A stretch of DNA of 36,757 nucleotides from Clostridia bacterium (GTDB lineage: Bacteria > Bacillota > Peptococcia > DRI-13 > DTU073): positions 1-36,757 of the forward strand of contig DUTS01000011.1 of NCBI GenBank assembly GCA_012841935.1, written 5' to 3'. Positions within the stretch are counted from its first letter, which is position 1. Each line of letters begins with the position of its first letter. Below the pieces are notes generated by a model that was not told the origin of the DNA, did no database searches, and saw only the letters and a list, made by a program, of their open reading frames with translations. Positions 28,224 through 35,581 of the stretch are shown piece by piece. Both the position numbers and the translations under genes were made by a program.

Positions 28224-28850
28224 CTATCTAACTATTTCCCATTCCTTATTCTTAGCTTTTAACCGCTCCTGTGCTTTTAATAAAGGCGACTCACCCCGCT
28301 GATAATCACTCTTTCTAGCCTCTAGTAACTGCTTCAGCAGTAAATATTCTTGCTTGAATTTCAGTGGAGACTCCCTTGTAGAGAAATGCTTTACTGGTTT
28401 TAAATTATTCACCTTGACTATAAAACTTTCCCTTTCGGCCTCTATTTTTTCAAGCTCCTCTTGAGCTCTTTCCGCTAAATAATCAGCACGAATATTGCGG
28501 GCTTCTTTTTTAAATTCACTAAGCCTGAGCAACTCTTTTTCCGCACAAACTTGATATTCCCATAATTTCACTTGAATATCCAACCATAATTCCTCACAGG
28601 TACTCAATTGATTATGTTTATTTATTTTTTCACCCAAGGCAGCTAATGGTTTTAGCATTTCCAATCTTGAATAATCTTTCCGAATGAATATTTTACGGGC
28701 CATGGCTTCCCGAATCATCACTTCTTTTAAATCATTTAATTCTGCTTCCCCCACACCCGACATTTGACAAAACTTCTGCCAAACTGGCTCAACTTCACTA
28801 ATTATTTCCCTTAAAACACCTCTTTTTTTTAAATCTACCCAAAAACTCAA
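28224..28850 (-). CDS. Unrecognised helical protein, family member D
   Basis: 208 residues, the shortest member, charged and helical without membrane segments. It begins MSFWVDLKKRG, nearly the same as member A. Later motifs are ELWLDIQVKLWEYQVCAEKE, ARNIRADYLAERAQEELEKI, AERESFIVKVNNLKPVKHF, FKQEYLLLKQLLEARKSDY and QRGESPLLKAQERLKAKNK, the last matching member B's GRNPLLSAYRHLLKD. The start is TTG at 28850, with AAGGGGGA upstream. It ends soon after the PLL segment, so the C-terminal helix of A and B is missing. It follows E by 21 nt and is probably co-transcribed with it. Function unknown. Confidence 0.87.
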   Translation of the reverse strand: MSFWVDLKKRGVLREIISEVEPVWQKFCQMSGVGEAELNDLKEVMIREAMARKIFIRKDYSRLEMLKPLAALGEKINKHNQLSTCEELWLDIQVKLWEYQVCAEKELLRLSEFKKEARNIRADYLAERAQEELEKIEAERESFIVKVNNLKPVKHFSTRESPLKFKQEYLLLKQLLEARKSDYQRGESPLLKAQERLKAKNKEWEIVR

Positions 28851-28871
28851 CCCAATCCCCCTTAAAACTTT

Positions 28872-29702
28872 CTAGCGGCCTTCAATAATTTCCCGCCCAC
28901 TAACCTGCCTTTCAGAAGTTTTCTTCAACCCCCCGGAAGCTTGAGCCCAATCGGATAACCACTTCTGAAATTTACGTTGAGAAACCTCACTAGATTTTTG
29001 ATACTTTTGCAATAAAGTCAAACCTGCATCTAAATAGGCCAAATTCTCACGATTAGGACGCTGTTGACTTCCATATAATTCAAACTGTTTGAGCCCTTCA
29101 TTATAAAAGTCAATTTTTTCAGCAATCAAATTTTCCGCTTCTTTAATACCTTCAAATTGTATTTCTTCATCAAATTTAGGCCTTAAAGACCAAATCTTTT
29201 TAGCATATTCCTCTTTTTCATTAACTAATTTTTCAGCTGTCCGACGCAAACGCCCAGCCTGTATTTCATTATCATCAAAACAACATTCCATGGCTGAAAC
29301 TTTTTTCACCGCCCGCTGATTCAACTCCAAATATTCTAAATACTGCAGCTGCAGTTTTACCCAAGGGAAACCATTTAAATAATCTGCCCCAATTTCAGCT
29401 TGCCAATCCTCGGCTATTTTAAGTAGTGCTTTTTCACGTGTATCCACCTCATATTTTTCCAAAAGCTTCTTTTGAGCCTTTTTAACCCTATCTGTTAATC
29501 CCCGCTCTTTTTCCATAACACCCCAATGACACAAGCGTTGATAATCATAGATTTGTTCAAGAAGTACCTTCCCTTGCAAATCTACCCCTTTCCATGCTAG
29601 TGCTTTCCGTAATTCCCGAACAAAAATCTTTTGGCGGTAACTTTCCCGGCCAATCTCCTGTAGTGCCCCGAAGGCCTTTTTTAAATCATTGACAAAACTC
29701 AT
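28872..29702 (-). CDS. Unrecognised helical protein, family member E
   Basis: 276 residues, charged, helical and predicted cytoplasmic. It begins MSFVNDLKKAFG. Family motifs are LLEKYEVDTREKALLKIAED; PWVKLQLQYLEYLELNQRAV; LRRTAEKLVNEKEEYAKKIW, ending in SLRPKF; a glutamate-rich segment with EAENLIAEKIDFYNEG; and a long C-terminal helix. The ATG has AAGGAGGA upstream and a consensus promoter 45-73 nt upstream. The gene comes directly after envC's terminator, so E-D is a separate unit inserted between envC and ctpA. A cysteine pair (ECCF, near residue 146) is unusual for the family. Function unknown. Confidence 0.87.
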   Translation of the reverse strand: MSFVNDLKKAFGALQEIGRESYRQKIFVRELRKALAWKGVDLQGKVLLEQIYDYQRLCHWGVMEKERGLTDRVKKAQKKLLEKYEVDTREKALLKIAEDWQAEIGADYLNGFPWVKLQLQYLEYLELNQRAVKKVSAMECCFDDNEIQAGRLRRTAEKLVNEKEEYAKKIWSLRPKFDEEIQFEGIKEAENLIAEKIDFYNEGLKQFELYGSQQRPNRENLAYLDAGLTLLQKYQKSSEVSQRKFQKWLSDWAQASGGLKKTSERQVSGREIIEGR

Positions 29703-29746
29703 ACTTATCCTCCTTTTAACTCAACATTAATAATTATTTATATAAT

Positions 29747-29775
29747 ATTATACAATTCATATTATAAAAAAGCAA
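29747..29775 (-). promoter_or_regulatory. SigA-type promoter of family genes E-D
   Basis: TTGCTT (29775..29770) and TATAAT (29752..29747) are separated by 17 nt on the minus strand. The -35 overlaps the 3' side of the preceding terminator. Confidence 0.75.
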
Positions 29776-29794
29776 GCCCTAAAAAGCGGCTTTT
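29765..29794 (-). terminator. Probable terminator after the envC-like gene
   Basis: AAGCC (29774-29778) and GGCTT (29788-29792) pair around a 9-nt loop, followed by GC and six Ts on the minus strand. The stem is short, so it is moderate in strength. Confidence 0.5.
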
Positions 29795-30951
29795 TAAACA
29801 GCCTTTACATATTTTAACGGATCTTCAGGTTCACCATTAACTCGAATTATAAAATCCAAATGTGGTCCAGTACTCCAACCAGTACTACCTACCTTACCTA
29901 TGGGATCACCCTTTAAAACAAAGTCACCAACTTTAACCAAATAAGCACTCAAATGTGAATACTGAGTAGAAATACCGCCCCCATGATCAAGAATAATGGC
30001 TTGTCCATACCCTCCCTTGTTGCCTACATAAATTACCCGACCAGTTTCCGAAGCTAATACCAAAGTCCCGGTTGGGGCTGCAATATCAATAGCCGGATGG
30101 AAACTTCTTTCCTTAAAAATGGGATGTGTACGCCAACCAAATGGGGAAGTAATCCGAGTGTGACCAGGTAAAGGCCAACCCATCTTTCCCGAACCGAGAT
30201 AAGCCTCCTGATGTTCAGCTTGCCATTCTTTAATAAAACGATCAATACTTTTGCGTACTACCTCTAATTCTTTGATCGAACGTAAATATTCATCTTTTTG
30301 CTGTTCAATGGTTTTTAAGAGATTATTTTTTTGGCGCGACTGTAATTCCATCTGCCGTTGTTTTTGTTCCTTTTGGTTTTTTAAAAAATTATAATTTGCT
30401 ACCTGTTCTTGCAAATCCGCCTTTTTAAGAGCCAATTCTTCACGAGTTTTATTCAATATCTTTAATTTTTGCAGATCACTTTCTGCAATTTTTTGCAAAA
30501 AATCAAAACGAGTTAAAAAATCCGTCCAATCTGTAGATTGAAAAAGTACCTCTAAAAAACTTACTTCCCCTTGTAAATAAATTTCATTCAAACGCGTATT
30601 AAAATAAGCGGTGCGTTCCTCTACCAAAAGAAGTGTTTTTTCTATTTCTTCTTGGATATTATTTAATAATAATTCGGTAATACTTATTCGATTACATAAA
30701 GTATTAACATCCTCATTTAAACTACAAATATTATTTTCTAAATCCCTAATTTGGCCTAAGACTTGTTTCCCTTCCCTTTCTTTATCCTTATACAGCTTTT
30801 CAAATTTCTCAATCGCTGCCTCAATTTCTTCCAATTCGGTCTTTTTTTGCTCTATTTCCGCATCTTCCAGTGCTCCCAAAGGCAGAGTCATTAGGAAAAA
30901 AATCATAATCATCCAGAAACATAATCTTTTATGTTTTGATAAAGTCATCAT
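29794..30951 (-). CDS. EnvC-like coiled-coil protein with LytM/M23 domain
   Basis: 385 residues. An N-terminal signal or anchor helix (8-27) is followed by two long coiled-coil regions (about 30-125 and 155-245). A C-terminal M23 domain covers 258-385 (GWPLPGHTRITSPFGWRTHP). Metal and catalytic positions: H285-x3-D289 and YSH (H333) are kept, but the usual HLH is HLD (364-366), so one zinc ligand is Asp. The gene follows ftsE-ftsX. In E. coli EnvC and in streptococci PcsB are driven by FtsEX to switch on wall cleavage at division. I infer the same role here. The altered ligand suggests an activator or a weakened hydrolase. AGGAGG lies 7 nt before the ATG. Confidence 0.9.
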   Translation of the reverse strand: MMTLSKHKRLCFWMIMIFFLMTLPLGALEDAEIEQKKTELEEIEAAIEKFEKLYKDKEREGKQVLGQIRDLENNICSLNEDVNTLCNRISITELLLNNIQEEIEKTLLLVEERTAYFNTRLNEIYLQGEVSFLEVLFQSTDWTDFLTRFDFLQKIAESDLQKLKILNKTREELALKKADLQEQVANYNFLKNQKEQKQRQMELQSRQKNNLLKTIEQQKDEYLRSIKELEVVRKSIDRFIKEWQAEHQEAYLGSGKMGWPLPGHTRITSPFGWRTHPIFKERSFHPAIDIAAPTGTLVLASETGRVIYVGNKGGYGQAIILDHGGGISTQYSHLSAYLVKVGDFVLKGDPIGKVGSTGWSTGPHLDFIIRVNGEPEDPLKYVKAV

Positions 30952-30967
30952 TTTCTTTCCTCCTAAT

Positions 30968-31855
30968 TTACACCTTTAAGAAACGTCTTAAACTGATAGC
31001 ACTGCCAGCAGCACCTAAAAATACTCCTAAAATTAATAACCATTTATAAACATGCAAAATTACATTTAACTCCTTTAATACCGGCAGAAAGTTTAAAGTT
31101 AAAATTACATTACGCACTAAATTGGCATAAAAAAGATGTAAGAATAAAATAGCAAGTATTGCCCCCACCAAGCCGACAATCATACCTTCCAAAAAGAAGG
31201 GCCAGCGAATATACCAATCTGTAGCCCCTACCAATTTCATAATGCCAATTTCTCTACGACGAGCAAAAACGGTAAGTCTAATACTAGTAGCAATCAAAAA
31301 GATGGCCGCCATACCAATCACAATTACAATAACTATCCCCACAGTACGCATCCAGTTAGTTAAAGCCAAGAGTTTTTCTACCAAACCCTGCCCATATCTA
31401 ACCTTTTCTACCTCTTGGATTTTTTCCACTTCACCAGCTAAACGAGGCACATCTTCAGCCACTTTAGCTTTTAAACGATACATATCTGGCAAGGGATTAT
31501 GTCCGCCAAGAGCTTCAATAATACTAGTATCATCCCCTAAACGCTGCTGAAGCCTTTCCAAACCTTCTTCTTTGGAAACAAATGTTACTTCTTCTACACC
31601 ACCTAAGTTTTCAAACTTACGCCGCAGATTTAAAGCTTCATCTCTTTCCACTTCACTTCTTAAATAAGCGTTAATTTCCAATTCCGATTCCATTACTGTT
31701 GCCAAATGCTGCGAATTTAAAACTAATAACCAAGCACAGCCTAAAATTAATAAAGAAATAGCTACTGTAGCCATCGAAGCTAAACACATCACTTTATTCC
31801 TTTTCATGGAACGCAGGGCATCCCGAATCGAATATTCAAAACTGCTTAACCTCAC
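30968..31855 (-). CDS. ftsX: Cell division ABC transporter permease-like FtsX
   Basis: FtsX is the membrane half of FtsEX, which transmits ATP hydrolysis to periplasmic or wall-side hydrolase regulators rather than moving a substrate. At 295 residues it has the family topology: one helix near 22-46, an extracellular loop of about 120 residues (YLRSEVERDEALNLRRKFE, PLPDMYRLKA), and three further helices. The RREIGIMKLVGATDWYIRWPFFLEG cytosolic signature (here REIGIMKLVGATDWYIRWPF) is present. The start is GTG, directly after the ftsE TAA stop. Confidence 0.95.
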   Translation of the reverse strand: MRLSSFEYSIRDALRSMKRNKVMCLASMATVAISLLILGCAWLLVLNSQHLATVMESELEINAYLRSEVERDEALNLRRKFENLGGVEEVTFVSKEEGLERLQQRLGDDTSIIEALGGHNPLPDMYRLKAKVAEDVPRLAGEVEKIQEVEKVRYGQGLVEKLLALTNWMRTVGIVIVIVIGMAAIFLIATSIRLTVFARRREIGIMKLVGATDWYIRWPFFLEGMIVGLVGAILAILFLHLFYANLVRNVILTLNFLPVLKELNVILHVYKWLLILGVFLGAAGSAISLRRFLKV

Positions 31856-32536
31856 TTAATACCCGCCCCTTTCTTCATCACGAATAAGCTGGCCGGCATC
31901 TAGTGCAATTACCCGTTTTTGCATTCGATTAACAATGTCCCGGTCATGAGTGGCAACAATTAATGTAGTTCCCCGTTTATTTATTGCTTGAAAAATATTC
32001 ATAATTTCCCAAGAAGTATCTGGATCTAAATTCCCAGTAGGCTCATCAGCAATCACAATTAAAGGATTATTAATAATTGCCCGTGCAATACAAACTCGCT
32101 GCTGTTCTCCCCCGGAAAGTTGATGAGGGTAATTTCCCAATTTATCGGCCAAACCTACAGATTCTAAAATAGCGGGTACTTGTTCCCTTACTTCCTGTTT
32201 AGGTCTTTCAATAGCTTCCATGGCAAAAGCCACATTTTCATAAACCGTTCTTTCCATCAATAAACGAAAATCCTGAAACACAAAACCAATTTTACGACGA
32301 TAATAAGGGATTTCCCGCTCCCTTAATCGGGAAACACTTTTCCCGTTAACCAAAATTTGCCCATCAGTAGGCAGTTCTTCTCTAATTAATAAACGGGTTA
32401 AAGTCGATTTCCCAGCCCCACTCGGACCTACCAAAAAAACAAATTCCCCCCTAGTAATATGTAAACTTATATCCTGAAGTGCTTTCACTGTGACTTCACC
32501 CTGATACGTTTTAGAAACATTAAACAATTGAATCAT
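31856..32536 (-). CDS. ftsE: Cell division ATP-binding protein FtsE
   Basis: FtsE is the cytosolic ATPase of FtsEX. It carries Walker A GPSGAGKST near residue 37, a Q-loop in FVFQDFRLL, the signature LSGGEQQRV, Walker B LIVIADEPTGNLD and a switch histidine in VATHDRD. I use the ATG at 32536, giving MIQLFNVSKTYQG and 226 residues, because GGGGTG lies 5 nt upstream. The open frame continues to 32590 without a ribosome site. The gene follows the transketolase terminator, so a promoter must lie in the 75-nt gap, but I find none close to consensus. Confidence 0.96.
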   Translation of the reverse strand: MIQLFNVSKTYQGEVTVKALQDISLHITRGEFVFLVGPSGAGKSTLTRLLIREELPTDGQILVNGKSVSRLREREIPYYRRKIGFVFQDFRLLMERTVYENVAFAMEAIERPKQEVREQVPAILESVGLADKLGNYPHQLSGGEQQRVCIARAIINNPLIVIADEPTGNLDPDTSWEIMNIFQAINKRGTTLIVATHDRDIVNRMQKRVIALDAGQLIRDEERGGY

Positions 32537-32610
32537 ATTCACACCCCAAATTTCAGACAGTTTAAAACATAATCTTTCGCCTTTCACCAATATACATTTA
32601 TTTCGACAAG

Positions 32611-32640
32611 TAAAAAAAAATCCCTGCTTAAAAACAGGAA
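32611..32640 (-). terminator. Intrinsic terminator of the prfB-transketolase unit
   Basis: TCCCTG (32621-32626) and CAGGAA (32635-32640) form a 6-bp stem with an 8-nt loop. Nine Ts follow on the minus strand. Confidence 0.85.
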
Positions 32641-32666
32641 TTCAGCGTGGTAAAAACTTGTAGGTT

Positions 32667-33602
32667 TTATTTTCTTCTAATTACTCTTCTCACCGCTTCT
32701 TTAATATTGACTGCCCGCAAGCCATACTTTTCCAACAATTCATCAGGTTCACCTGATTCACCAAAAACATCTTTAACTCCTACTCTTTCTAAAGGTACTG
32801 GACAATTTTCGCCAACAACCTCTGCTACCGCACTTCCTAAACCACCAATAATACTGTGTTCTTCCGCGGTAACTAGTGCCCCAGTCTCACGTGCTGCCTG
32901 CAAAATAGCCCCTTCATCAAGTGGTTTCAATGTGGACATATTTAAAACTCTTACAGCAAATCCTTCTTCAGCCAACTCTTCCGCAGCTAACAAACTTTCA
33001 GCCACCATAATTCCACAAGCAATAATAGTTGCTTCCCGGCCTTCACGCAGCAGAGTAGCCTTCCCCAATTCAAATTCGGCTTCTTCCGGATAGATCACTG
33101 GCACAGGAGCCCGTCCCAAGCGTAAATAAGCTGGACCTTTTTGAGCAGCCACCGCCCAAATGGCTTTTTCCGCCTCAATGGCATCTGCGGGTACAATTAC
33201 TTGCATATTGGGTAAAGCACGCATAATAGCCACATCTACAATAGCCTGATGTGAAGCACCATCAGCCCCCACAGTTAAACCAGCATGACTGGCGGCAATT
33301 TTAACATTTAAACAAGGATAAGCAATAGAATTTCGAATTTGTTCAAAGGCCCTTCCTGTAGCAAAAATAGCAAAAGTGCTGGCAAAAACAATTTTACCGG
33401 CAGCCGCTAAGCCAGCAGCTGTACCCATTAAATTTTGCTCGGCAATGCCCATATTAAAAAATCTTTCAGGATTATATTTACAAAATTCATAAGACCTTGT
33501 AGATCTAGATAAATCTGCATCCAAAACCACCATATTGGGATACTTCGTACCTAGTTTGGCTAAGGCCTTACCATACCCCTCTCGTGTAGCAATCTTTTTC
33601 AT
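32667..33602 (-). CDS. Transketolase, C-terminal half
   Basis: 311 residues holding the pyrimidine-binding and C-terminal domains of a split transketolase. VLDADLSRSTRSYEF is at the N-terminus, NMGIAEQNLMGTAAGLA contains the thiamine-activating glutamate, and HAGLTVGADGASHQ follows. With the next gene upstream it forms a two-subunit enzyme that moves two-carbon units between sugar phosphates in the non-oxidative pentose phosphate pathway. ATG at 33602, 15 nt after the N-terminal half, so the two should be made together. Confidence 0.95.
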   Translation of the reverse strand: MKKIATREGYGKALAKLGTKYPNMVVLDADLSRSTRSYEFCKYNPERFFNMGIAEQNLMGTAAGLAAAGKIVFASTFAIFATGRAFEQIRNSIAYPCLNVKIAASHAGLTVGADGASHQAIVDVAIMRALPNMQVIVPADAIEAEKAIWAVAAQKGPAYLRLGRAPVPVIYPEEAEFELGKATLLREGREATIIACGIMVAESLLAAEELAEEGFAVRVLNMSTLKPLDEGAILQAARETGALVTAEEHSIIGGLGSAVAEVVGENCPVPLERVGVKDVFGESGEPDELLEKYGLRAVNIKEAVRRVIRRK

Positions 33603-33617
33603 TACCCTGCTCCTTCC

Positions 33618-34439
33618 CTAAACTAATTCAGCTAAAGCCCTGGCTGCTTCCTCTTGACTTGGTGCATTACCATGCCAATCCAATTGATTTTCCATAAAAG
33701 AAACACCTTTACCTTTGATTGTGTCAGCAATAATTATTACCGGCTGTCCCACAACCTTTTTAGCCTCTACTACTGCCTCACTTATTTGCTCCCAAGAATG
33801 ACCATCAATACGTCTTACTTGCCAACCAAAAGCCCTAAATTTATCTTCTAAAGGTTCGGGAGACATCACTTCTGCAACCGGACCATCAATCTGTAAACCA
33901 TTGTAATCTAAAAAGGCAATTAAATTATCCAAACGATAGTGAGCCGCGGCCATTGCCGCTTCCCAAACTTGACCCTCTTGACATTCCCCATCCCCCAAAA
34001 GAACAAAAACGCGATAAGTTTTACGATCCAATTTTCCGGCTAAGGCCATCCCTACAGCAGTAGAAATACCCTGACCTAATGAGCCTGTGGACATGTCCAC
34101 TCCAGGTACTTTGTGCATATCAGGATGACCCTGTAGTGGATAATTAATTTTCCTAATTTGTTTTAGCTCCTCTTTCGGGAAAAAACCCTTTTTAGCTAAA
34201 ACCGCGTACAGAGCAGGTGCTGCATGACCTTTACTTAAAACAAAACGATCCCGTTCCGGCCATTTAGGATTTTCCGTATCTACACGCATTTCAGCAAAAT
34301 AAAGATAAGTAATAATTTCCACTGCCGAAAGCGATCCCCCCGGATGACCCGACCCGGCTTCAGCCAACATTTTAATAATTTCTCGACGTATTTCTTTCGC
34401 TATTTCCCCCAATTCCCCCCAGGAAATTATTTTTTCCAT
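33618..34439 (-). CDS. Transketolase, N-terminal half
   Basis: 273 residues holding the thiamine-pyrophosphate and metal-binding domain. GSGHPGGSLSAVEIITYLYF is near the start, and LSKGHAAPALYA and GSLGQGISTAVGMA follow. The diphosphate-metal motif is GDGECQEGQVWEA with DYNGLQIDG. The ATG at 34439 has AGGGGGT about 9 nt upstream; an in-frame ATG at 34466 lies inside prfB without a ribosome site. Split transketolases are common in Clostridia and archaea. It is 7 nt after prfB and 15 nt before its partner. Confidence 0.94.
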   Translation of the reverse strand: MEKIISWGELGEIAKEIRREIIKMLAEAGSGHPGGSLSAVEIITYLYFAEMRVDTENPKWPERDRFVLSKGHAAPALYAVLAKKGFFPKEELKQIRKINYPLQGHPDMHKVPGVDMSTGSLGQGISTAVGMALAGKLDRKTYRVFVLLGDGECQEGQVWEAAMAAAHYRLDNLIAFLDYNGLQIDGPVAEVMSPEPLEDKFRAFGWQVRRIDGHSWEQISEAVVEAKKVVGQPVIIIADTIKGKGVSFMENQLDWHGNAPSQEEAARALAELV

Positions 34440-34446
34440 GTTCAAC

Positions 34447-35560
34447 TTACCCCCTATTTTTGGCATTTAAACGTAAAAAAGCATCAATAAAAGGATCTAT
34501 CTCACCATCCATGACACGATTTACATCACCAATTTCCACACCGGTTCGATGGTCTTTTACTAAACTATAAGGATGAAAAACATATGAACGAATTTGATTA
34601 CCCCAACTAATTTCACTTACTGCCCCACGCAAATTTTCTATTTCTTTTTCTTGTTCACGTCTTTTGAGTTCCCACAACTTAGCTTTAAGAATTTTTTCAC
34701 AGGCCTGTCGGTTTGCATTTTGGGAACGCTCATTTTGACACTGAACCACAATTCCTGTAGGTAAATGAGTCATACGTACCGCTGAATCAGTTTTGTTGAC
34801 ATGTTGCCCCCCTGCCCCACTAGCCCTATAAGTATCTACTTTAATTTCTTCGCTATTTAAAACTATTTCCGGAAGGGCATCATCCACCTCGGGTAAAACA
34901 TCAACTGCAGCAAAAGAAGTATGTCTTCTCCCAGAAGCATCAAAAGGTGAAATTCTTACTAAACGATGTACTCCTTTTTCCGCTTTTAATAATCCATAAA
35001 CATTTTCTCCTTTGATTAATAAGGCTGCTCTTTTTATACCAGCTTCCTCACCAGCAAGATAATCCAAACTTTCAACCGAGAAACCTTTTTGTTCAGCCCA
35101 ACGAGTGTACATCCTCAAGAGCATATTTGTCCAATCTTGTGATTCCGTACCACCTGCTCCAGCATGTAAAGAAAAAATAACATTATGGTCATCATATTTA
35201 CCCCGGAATAAAAGCTCCAATTCCAAAGCAGCCAAATCCTTTTCTACCTTTAACAATAGTTCTTCGGCCTCTTTTAAACATTCGGCTTCTTCTTCGCCCA
35301 ATTCATATAAAATTTCTATTTCTTCAATTTGTGACCCCAACTCCTGATACTTTTCCCAGCTATTTTTTAAACAAGTAATTCTTTGGGTAACTTTTTGGGC
35401 TTCAACCACCTCATCCCAAAAGTCGGGTCTAAGCAGTTTTTTTTCCAATTGAGTAATTTCTCTTTCACAACTTGCTAGGTCAAAGAGACCTCCCAAGCAT
35501 ACCATATTTTTCTTTTAAAAGATCTATTTTACCTTCCTCTTTATATAATTCCCAAGTCAT
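34447..35560 (-). CDS. prfB: Peptide chain release factor 2, programmed +1 frameshift
   Basis: RF2 ends translation at UGA and UAA. The start ATG at 35560 follows AGGAGGAATTAGAAG. The first 26 codons run to CTT followed by an in-frame TGA (35482..35480). Ribosomes shift +1, skip one T and continue with GAC. The internal ribosome-like GGGAGG (35494..35489) lies 3 nt before CTT, the standard stimulator. The product is about 370 residues, with the stop-codon motif SPF in LVRISPFDASG and the catalytic SGAGGQHVNKTDSAVR. Low RF2 lets the shift occur, giving autoregulation. It lies 21 nt after secA and 7 nt before transketolase. Confidence 0.96.
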
Positions 35561-35581
35561 CTTCTAATTCCTCCTTTACTA

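Noticed and set aside
30054-30245. Second minus-strand frame inside the envC-like gene
   Set aside because: It is an alternative frame of the M23 coding region without its own ribosome site or motifs.
32537-32611. Promoter of ftsE
   Set aside because: Candidate -10 and -35 hexamers have wrong spacing (9 or 13 nt) or poor matches, so none is called, though one must exist if the terminator is efficient.
34447-35505. prfB starting at the ATG at 35505
   Set aside because: It has no ribosome site, and the frameshift arrangement and upstream ATG with AGGAGG explain the real start.
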